Shown: piece by piece, positions 22,959-27,407 of the stretch | How the letters are laid out: each line of letters starts with the position of its first letter | Numbering within the stretch: the first letter of the stretch is position 1 | From: RGIG5579 sp045601445 | GTDB taxonomy: Bacteria > Bacillota > Clostridia > Oscillospirales > SIG627 | DNA length: 27,407 nucleotides | Assembly: GCA_045601445.1 (NCBI GenBank) | Contig: JAZRZQ010000110.1 | Coordinates: 1-27,407 of the forward strand | Direction of reading: 5' to 3' | Made by a program: the position numbers and the translations under genes | The notes under the pieces: generated by a model | The model's input: only the letters and a program-made list of their open reading frames with translations | Told to the model about the DNA's origin: nothing | Databases searched by the model: none

Positions 22959-23957
22959 ATGGATCTGACCGTTCAAAACCGCGCTCTGAAGGAAGCTTTT
23001 TTAAACGCCTTGCGTGGTCAGAGGGTCGCGGGCTGTTATTTGATCGAGGGAAATCCCGGCACGGGTAAAATGGACTTTGCCCTCTTTGCCGCCTCGGCGG
23101 TATGCTGTCATTCCCCCAAGCCCGATCGCTCCCCCTGCGGCACCTGCCCCTCTTGCCGGCACATTGCCGATCGCTGTCACGTTGACGTTTTTCACCTCGC
23201 CCCCGAGGAGGAAGGCAAATCCGTTTCCGTGGATGCGGTGCGCGAAATGCTAAAAAGCTCTTACGTTCTTCCGTCGGAATCCGATTGGCAGGTTTTTATT
23301 CTCGAGGATTGCGATTCTCTCAACAAGGCGGCGCAAAACGCCCTCTTAAAGAGCATCGAGGAGCCACGCCCGAACACGCTGTTTTTGCTTTTGACGCGCG
23401 ATCGCTCGCGCTTGCTTCCGACCGTGATCTCCCGCGCGGTACTGATGAAAACCGTGCCGCTTTCCGAGGATGAGATCGAATCCGTTCTAACCTCGGAGGG
23501 CATCCCCGAGCAGACGGCGGCATCTGCGGCGCGCCTTTCGGGCGGGTCTCTCGGATTGGCACGGAAAATTTCGCGCGATCCGGAGCAAATTGAGGCAAGC
23601 AGGCTCGTCGAGGCTTATTTTCACGCGCTGGCCGATTCGGCAAGCTTTGTCAAGCTCTGCCTTTTACTCCCTTGCGACGGGACGCAAAAGAAAGACTTTT
23701 TGCTCTTTTTATCTCTCTTTAAGACCTCTTTAAGAGACCTGGTGCTCTCTACGCGAAGCGCAAACGTAAAAAAATCGTTTTTTACCGATGAGGCCTTTGC
23801 CGCCGATCTGGCAAGCATCCTCTCTCTTTCCCGTGCCGTCAGTCTTTTTGATCTTTGCGATGAATTGACGCGCGCACTCCAAGGTAACGCCAATCTCTTT
23901 ACTTCGATTGCCACGTTCCATTTAAAAGCAAAAAACCTCACCCGCAAAAACGGGTAA
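22959..23957 (+). CDS. holB: DNA polymerase III subunit delta' (clamp loader)
   Basis: A 332-residue AAA+ protein of the delta' family, part of the clamp loader that places the beta clamp on DNA. It has a P-loop G32-NPGTGK (YLIEGNPGTGKMDFA), a zinc-binding module (CC at 49-50 region and CGTCPSCRH near 61-69), the Walker B/sensor region VFILEDCDSLNKAAQNALLKSIEEP, and the sensor stretch LFLLLTRDRSRLLPTVISR. The usual Ser-Arg-Cys motif reads Ser-Arg-Ala here. The C-terminal collar is helical and poorly conserved, as usual. The start ATG lies 9 bases after darA, without a strong ribosome site, so coupling with darA is likely. A DnaX tau/gamma subunit is the alternative, but length and lack of extra domains favour delta'. 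Confidence 0.88.
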   Translation: MDLTVQNRALKEAFLNALRGQRVAGCYLIEGNPGTGKMDFALFAASAVCCHSPKPDRSPCGTCPSCRHIADRCHVDVFHLAPEEEGKSVSVDAVREMLKSSYVLPSESDWQVFILEDCDSLNKAAQNALLKSIEEPRPNTLFLLLTRDRSRLLPTVISRAVLMKTVPLSEDEIESVLTSEGIPEQTAASAARLSGGSLGLARKISRDPEQIEASRLVEAYFHALADSASFVKLCLLLPCDGTQKKDFLLFLSLFKTSLRDLVLSTRSANVKKSFFTDEAFAADLASILSLSRAVSLFDLCDELTRALQGNANLFTSIATFHLKAKNLTRKNG

Positions 23958-23962
23958 AACGC

Positions 23963-24015
23963 ACAAATTGCTGATTCATTTCATAGAATACAGCGTGATG
24001 AACCCTGCAATTTGT
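23963..24015 (+). repeat. 9-bp inverted repeat between holB and murA
   Basis: ACAAATTGC (23963-23971) and GCAATTTGT (24007-24015) are exact complements around 35 bases. There is no T-tract, so it is not a clear terminator. A small CCCG/CGGG hairpin overlaps the end of holB (23941-23954). A separate murA promoter is not evident. Confidence 0.4.
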
Positions 24016-24056
24016 CCTGACATCAATTTGTATGCGAAAGGATCGAAACCGTTAGC

Positions 24057-25358
24057 ATGGATACAAGCAAAGGAAAAATCATCATATCCGGCGGGAAGCC
24101 ACTGGTCGGTGAAATCCCCGTTTCGGGTATGAAGAACGCCGCCGTTGCGATCGTTCTTTCCACGATCCTCACGGAGGATAAATGCATCATTGAAAATCTT
24201 CCCGACATTGCTGACGTAAACGTCGCCCTGAAGATCTTGGATCAGATCGGCGTGAAGGTCACCAAGCTCGGAAAAAATACCGTCGAGATCGACTCCTCTT
24301 ACGTCACACCCGGCATAGCTCCGTACGAGCTTGTCAGCAAGATGCGCGCCTCGTATTACCTCATCGGTGCGGAATTGGGCCGTTTCGGCAGAGCCTTCGT
24401 CGGTTTGCCCGGCGGTTGCGACTTCGGCGTTCGTCCGATCGACCAGCACATCAAGGGCTTCGAGGCCCTCGGATGTGACGTCAAGGTCGACGGCGGATAT
24501 ATCGAAGCTACCGCGAAGGACGGCGTATTACGCGGATCGAGCGTTTATATGGACGTGGTCACTGTCGGCGGTACGATCAACGTGATGCTGGCGGCCGTTA
24601 AAGCGGAGGGCGTTACGGTGATTGAAAACGCAGCGCATGAGCCGCACATCGTCGATACTGCAAACTTTCTCAATGCTTGCGGCGCCGATATCAGCGGTGC
24701 GGGTACAGACGTTATTAAGATCCGCGGCGTGAAAAAACTCCACGGCGTTACTTACACCATCATTCCCGATATGATTGAGGCGGGAACCTTTATGATCCTT
24801 GCCGCTGCCACGGGCGGAAATCTCAAGATCACCAACGTCATCCCCAAGCATTTGGATTCGATCACGGCAAAGCTTTGCGAAATGGGCATCAACGTCGAAG
24901 AAGACGGCGACACACTCACCGTTTCTGCTTCCGGAAAGCCGCTGAACCGAATCAACGTCAAGACTCTCCCCTATCCCGGTTTCCCAACCGATATGAATCC
25001 GCAAATGTGTGTTTTGCTCTGCCTTGCCAACGGCCTTTCCCGTCTGACCGAGAGCGTCTGGGAATCGCGTTTCCGTTACGTAGAGGAATTGAAGCGTATG
25101 GGTGCCAAGATCCACATCAACGGAAGGACCGCCGAAGTCGAGGGAGTCGGGCAGTTACGCGGTGCTTCTGTCCGAGCCGTTGATCTTCGCGCAGGCTGTG
25201 CGATGGTCATTGCAGGCTGTGCCGCCAAGGGCATAACCGAAATTGACGAGATCTACCACATTTTCCGTGGCTATGAAAATCTGATTGACAAGCTCCGTGC
25301 AGTTGGCGCAGACATTAAGGTTGTCTACCCCAGGAGCATGGAATACAGCGAATTTTAA
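24057..25358 (+). CDS. murA: UDP-N-acetylglucosamine 1-carboxyvinyltransferase
   Basis: A 433-residue enolpyruvyl transferase, the first committed step of peptidoglycan synthesis (phosphoenolpyruvate to UDP-GlcNAc). K26-N27 in SGMKNAA matches the essential lysine/asparagine pair. The active-site loop is LPGGC121-DFGVRPIDQH, keeping the cysteine that fosfomycin alkylates, so this copy should be fosfomycin-sensitive. The UDP-binding segment RASYYLIGAELGR and the C-terminal RAGCAMVIAGCAAKG are also typical. The duplicated inside-out barrel is full length. The ATG lies 14 bases after an AAAGGA site, a rather long spacing, but it begins at the family N-terminus. ricT follows after 8 bases. Many Firmicutes have two MurA copies; a second is not in this window. 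Confidence 0.95.
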   Translation: MDTSKGKIIISGGKPLVGEIPVSGMKNAAVAIVLSTILTEDKCIIENLPDIADVNVALKILDQIGVKVTKLGKNTVEIDSSYVTPGIAPYELVSKMRASYYLIGAELGRFGRAFVGLPGGCDFGVRPIDQHIKGFEALGCDVKVDGGYIEATAKDGVLRGSSVYMDVVTVGGTINVMLAAVKAEGVTVIENAAHEPHIVDTANFLNACGADISGAGTDVIKIRGVKKLHGVTYTIIPDMIEAGTFMILAAATGGNLKITNVIPKHLDSITAKLCEMGINVEEDGDTLTVSASGKPLNRINVKTLPYPGFPTDMNPQMCVLLCLANGLSRLTESVWESRFRYVEELKRMGAKIHINGRTAEVEGVGQLRGASVRAVDLRAGCAMVIAGCAAKGITEIDEIYHIFRGYENLIDKLRAVGADIKVVYPRSMEYSEF

Positions 25359-25366
25359 GGAACAGT

Positions 25367-26488
25367 ATGGATAACGAAAAAAAGACCGATAACAACAAAA
25401 AACGCTTTCACCACAGAAGAAGACATCACCGCCGCGGCGGTGACGCTAAAAAGAAAGCCGAAGCAGCTTCCGCGGCCGACAGTGCCGCCGAAGTTCTCTC
25501 CTCTCCGGAGGAGGTCATCGCAATCCCGCAAGCGCCCGAGTCGGAAGAGCTTCTGAGCACACCGATCGAGACGGCACAAGCACCGTCTGCGGAAGAGCCC
25601 CCCTTGGAGGTAACCAAGACTTGCATCGCAACCATCCGCTTTCGTCCTGCCGGAAAGAATTATTCGTTTGACCCAAACGGTCTTTCCTTGATGGTCGGTG
25701 ACTCGGTCATTGTTGAAACCAGCCAAGGGAACGAATTCGGTACGGTCAGCGCCGCCAACCGTATGGTACCCGAAAAGGATCTGGTACTTCCCCTGAAAAA
25801 GGTGTTGCGTCAAGCTACCGCAAAGGATCTTGAGCAGTTTGAAAAAAACAAGGAATTGGAAAAGCGCGGCAGAAAGGTTTTCGTTGAAAAGGCCGCAGAG
25901 CATAAGCTCGATATGGCACTTTCTGACGTAGAATGCGCCTTCGACCAATCCAAGCTCATTTTCTATTTTACCTCGGAGGGCCGCGTCGATTTCAGAGAAT
26001 TCGTCAAGGAAATGGCGAGTGTATTTAAAACGAGAATTGAGCTCAGGCAAATCGGTGTTCGCGATGAAGCCAAGCAACTCGGCGGTCTTGGGATCTGTGG
26101 ACGACCGCTTTGCTGCAGTACCTTTTTGGAAGACTTCCAGCAGGTTTCGATCAAGATGGCAAAGGAGCAGAATCTGTCCCTCAACCCCACCAAGATCAGC
26201 GGTACCTGCGGAAGATTGATGTGCTGCCTGCGCTATGAAAACGACGTTTACGTCGAGGCCGCCAAGCACTGTCCGCGTGCGGATTGCAACGTCATGTGCG
26301 AGGACGGAAAGGGTGTTGTGGTAGAATCCAATTTGCTCTGCGGCATTTGCAAGGTCAGACTGGAAACCGACCCCGACAACATCCGAACCTACACGGCCGA
26401 TCAGCTTAAAATCATTCCCAAGCAAAAGAAATCTTCCGGCTCTGACAAGCCGAAAAACGAAAGGCCCAAGGAAAAACAAGAAAATTAA
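25367..26488 (+). CDS. ricT: RicT (YaaT), PSP1-domain iron-sulfur regulatory protein
   Basis: A 373-residue PSP1-family protein. In Bacillus RicT forms a complex with RicA and RicF that carries iron-sulfur clusters and supports RNase Y-dependent mRNA processing. The conserved core starts near residue 85 (CIATIRFRPAGKNYSFDP) and contains VRDEAKQLGGLGICGRPLCCSTFL (about 231-254) and NPTKISGTCGRLMCCLRYENDVY near 275-297. Further cysteines lie at about 306-330 (HCPRADCNVMC, LLCGICK). About 85 N-terminal residues precede the core: a His/Arg/Lys-rich stretch (HHRRRHHRRGG) then an Ala/Glu-rich linker. The C-terminus is lysine-rich. Start ATG has AAGGAA. Gene order darA-holB-murA-ricT resembles the Bacillus yaaQ-yaaR-holB-yaaT cluster. 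Confidence 0.92.
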   Translation: MDNEKKTDNNKKRFHHRRRHHRRGGDAKKKAEAASAADSAAEVLSSPEEVIAIPQAPESEELLSTPIETAQAPSAEEPPLEVTKTCIATIRFRPAGKNYSFDPNGLSLMVGDSVIVETSQGNEFGTVSAANRMVPEKDLVLPLKKVLRQATAKDLEQFEKNKELEKRGRKVFVEKAAEHKLDMALSDVECAFDQSKLIFYFTSEGRVDFREFVKEMASVFKTRIELRQIGVRDEAKQLGGLGICGRPLCCSTFLEDFQQVSIKMAKEQNLSLNPTKISGTCGRLMCCLRYENDVYVEAAKHCPRADCNVMCEDGKGVVVESNLLCGICKVRLETDPDNIRTYTADQLKIIPKQKKSSGSDKPKNERPKEKQEN

Positions 26489-26497
26489 AAAAAGCCC

Positions 26498-26525
26498 TTG
26501 AATTTTTAAAAACAAGTGCTATAAT
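26498..26525 (+). promoter_or_regulatory. sigma-A promoter for the ferredoxin gene
   Basis: TTGAAT (26498-26503) and TATAAT (26520-26525), 16-base spacer, starting 10 bases after the ricT stop. No terminator separates ricT from it. Confidence 0.65.
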
Positions 26526-26554
26526 GATAATAATAATTTTTGGAGGTAACTCAA

Positions 26555-26728
26555 ATGGCATACATCATTTCTAATGAATGTCTTGGCTGTATGGCTTGTG
26601 TTGACGAATGTCCCGTTTCCGCAATCAGCGAAAAGGACGGAAAAGCATTCATCGATCCCGAAGCTTGCATCGAGTGCGGCGCTTGTGTTGGCGTTTGCCC
26701 CGTAGAAGCTCCCCAGCCTGAAGCATAA
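26555..26728 (+). CDS. 2[4Fe-4S] ferredoxin
   Basis: A 57-residue clostridial-type ferredoxin, a soluble low-potential electron carrier. Two cluster motifs are complete: C9-x2-C12-x2-C15-x3-C19-P and C38-x2-C41-x2-C44-x3-C48-P. The usual pattern binds each cluster with three cysteines of one motif and one of the other. The frame is open back to 26540, but the ATG at 26555 has an ideal GGAGG site 8 bases upstream and starts at the family N-terminus (MAYIISNECLGC). It is monocistronic, with its own promoter and terminator, as expected for a highly expressed electron carrier in an anaerobe. Confidence 0.95.
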   Translation: MAYIISNECLGCMACVDECPVSAISEKDGKAFIDPEACIECGACVGVCPVEAPQPEA

Positions 26729-26742
26729 GATCAAACAAACGG

Positions 26743-26775
26743 AAGGCCACCGGTTTCGGTGGCTTTCTTTATGCT
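26743..26775 (+). terminator. intrinsic terminator of the ferredoxin gene
   Basis: A 10-bp stem (26743-26752 with 26757-26766, loop GTTT, one G-T pair) followed by CTTTATGCTTT. Confidence 0.8.
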
Positions 26776-26804
26776 TTCTATTCTTTTTTTCTATAAAAAA
26801 GAAA

Positions 26805-26833
26805 TTGACAATGCAAGGGGATTCTTTTATAAT
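26805..26833 (+). promoter_or_regulatory. consensus sigma-A promoter for the dehydrogenase gene
   Basis: TTGACA (26805-26810) and TATAAT (26828-26833) with a 17-base spacer: both boxes match consensus exactly. It lies 29 bases before the ATG at 26863. Confidence 0.85.
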
Positions 26834-26862
26834 AAAGATACAAAAATGAGAGGAACAGAACA

Positions 26863-27407
26863 ATGAGCAGTAATTATCTGAATTATTCTTACGACGAACT
26901 TAAGGTCTTTTGCGAGGACGCCTTCGAAAAATTCGGCTTTCAGAAGCAAGAAGCCAAAATCATTACCGACGTTCTCCTGCTTGCCGATCTGTACGGCATT
27001 GAGAGCCACGGTACTCAGCGACTCGTGCGTTATCACAAGGATATTGAAAAGGGTCTGATCCAAGTGAAGGCTCAGCCCGAGGTCGTGTTTGAAACGCCCG
27101 TTTCCGCCGTTTTGGACGCCCACGACGGTATGGGACAGGTCGTCGGACACAAGGCAATGCAAATGGCCATCGAAAAAGCAAAGAAGGTCGGCATCGCCAT
27201 CGTATCCGTCCGCAACTCCACGCATTACGGCATTGCCGGTTACTATACCAAAATGGCTTGTGACGAGGGGCTGATCGGCATTTCGACCACGAACACCACG
27301 GCCATTATGGTCCCCACCTACGGAAGAAAGGCCATGCTCGGCTCCAACCCGATCGCCATTTCCTTCCCTGCCGATCCCTACCCCTTCTTCTTCGACGCTT
27401 CCACCAC
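26863..27407 (+). CDS. Ldh2-family malate/lactate-type dehydrogenase, 3' end outside window
   Basis: The first 181 residues of an NAD(P)-dependent oxidoreductase of the Ldh_2 family (malate, L-lactate, L-sulfolactate, ureidoglycolate and related dehydrogenases); the frame is open at the right edge. The family signatures are clear: LLADLYGIESHGTQRLVRY near 44-62, LDAHDGMGQVVGHKAMQMAIEKAKKVG, the catalytic-histidine segment VRNSTHYGIAGYYT, and TTNTTAIMVPTYGRKAMLGSNPIAISFP. Full-length members have about 330-360 residues, so roughly half is missing because of the window end, not by mutation. The ATG has an AGAGGAA site 8 bases upstream. Exact substrate cannot be read from this half. Confidence 0.9.
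   Translation, partial: MSSNYLNYSYDELKVFCEDAFEKFGFQKQEAKIITDVLLLADLYGIESHGTQRLVRYHKDIEKGLIQVKAQPEVVFETPVSAVLDAHDGMGQVVGHKAMQMAIEKAKKVGIAIVSVRNSTHYGIAGYYTKMACDEGLIGISTTNTTAIMVPTYGRKAMLGSNPIAISFPADPYPFFFDAST

Noticed and set aside
23963..24015. Terminator between holB and murA
   Set aside because: The inverted repeat has a 35-base loop and no T-tract, so I list it only as a repeat.
24121..24500. Fosfomycin-resistant MurA variant suggested by the GGCD sequence
   Set aside because: In alignment the cysteine occupies the active-site position and the aspartate is the next residue, so it is not the Cys-to-Asp change.
25355..26515. 386-codon open frame on the minus strand opposite ricT
   Set aside because: It mirrors the ricT frame almost end to end, with no recognisable motif, while ricT is a clear family member.

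Overview
This window is ordinary chromosomal DNA from a Gram-positive bacterium of the Clostridia type, probably an uncultured anaerobe; family and genus cannot be read from it. The signs are a c-di-AMP receptor (DarA) beside holB and ricT, a YugP-type zinc peptidase, a two-cluster ferredoxin, a THF riboswitch in front of folT, strong GGAGG ribosome sites, sigma-A promoters with 16-17 bp spacers, and U-tailed terminators. Base composition is near even. Apart from an IS30-family transposase end at the left edge, I see no phage, CRISPR, tRNA or rRNA.

Layout, left to right. (1) 1-97: tip of an IS30-like transposase. (2) 136-2811: hlyIII (-) and a half-size ABC exporter (+) diverge from paired promoters; the exporter leader holds a terminator-like hairpin. 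(3) 2833-6718, minus strand: tight operon of acyl-ACP thioesterase, tgt, THUMP RNA methyltransferase and D-amino-acid aminotransferase. (4) 6845-15389, plus strand: dnaE, class A PBP, tadA, then a THF riboswitch controlling folT and folC. (5) 15390-15785: no gene, but a compact array of small hairpins and a terminator between convergent operons. (6) 15786-17233, minus strand: yhbY, zinc peptidase and a small zinc-ribbon membrane protein. (7) 17382-19392: the KtrB/KtrA potassium uptake pair. (8) 19491-22460: a large fused MacB-like ABC protein with a long extracytoplasmic insert. (9) 22626-26488: darA, holB, murA, ricT. (10) 26555-26728: a ferredoxin. (11) 26863 to the right edge: the start of an Ldh2-type dehydrogenase.

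Functional threads: the THF riboswitch links folate uptake (FolT) to folate retention by polyglutamylation (FolC). tgt, the THUMP methyltransferase, tadA and yhbY are RNA modification or ribosome-assembly factors, dnaE and holB belong to the replisome, and the PBP and murA make cell wall. Potassium uptake (KtrAB) and a c-di-AMP receptor (DarA) lie within 4 kb, and potassium transport is a classic c-di-AMP target in Firmicutes. I found no convincing new multi-gene system. The least explained items are the hairpin array, the fused ABC protein, the zinc-ribbon protein next to the zinc peptidase, and the leader hairpin of the ABC exporter.
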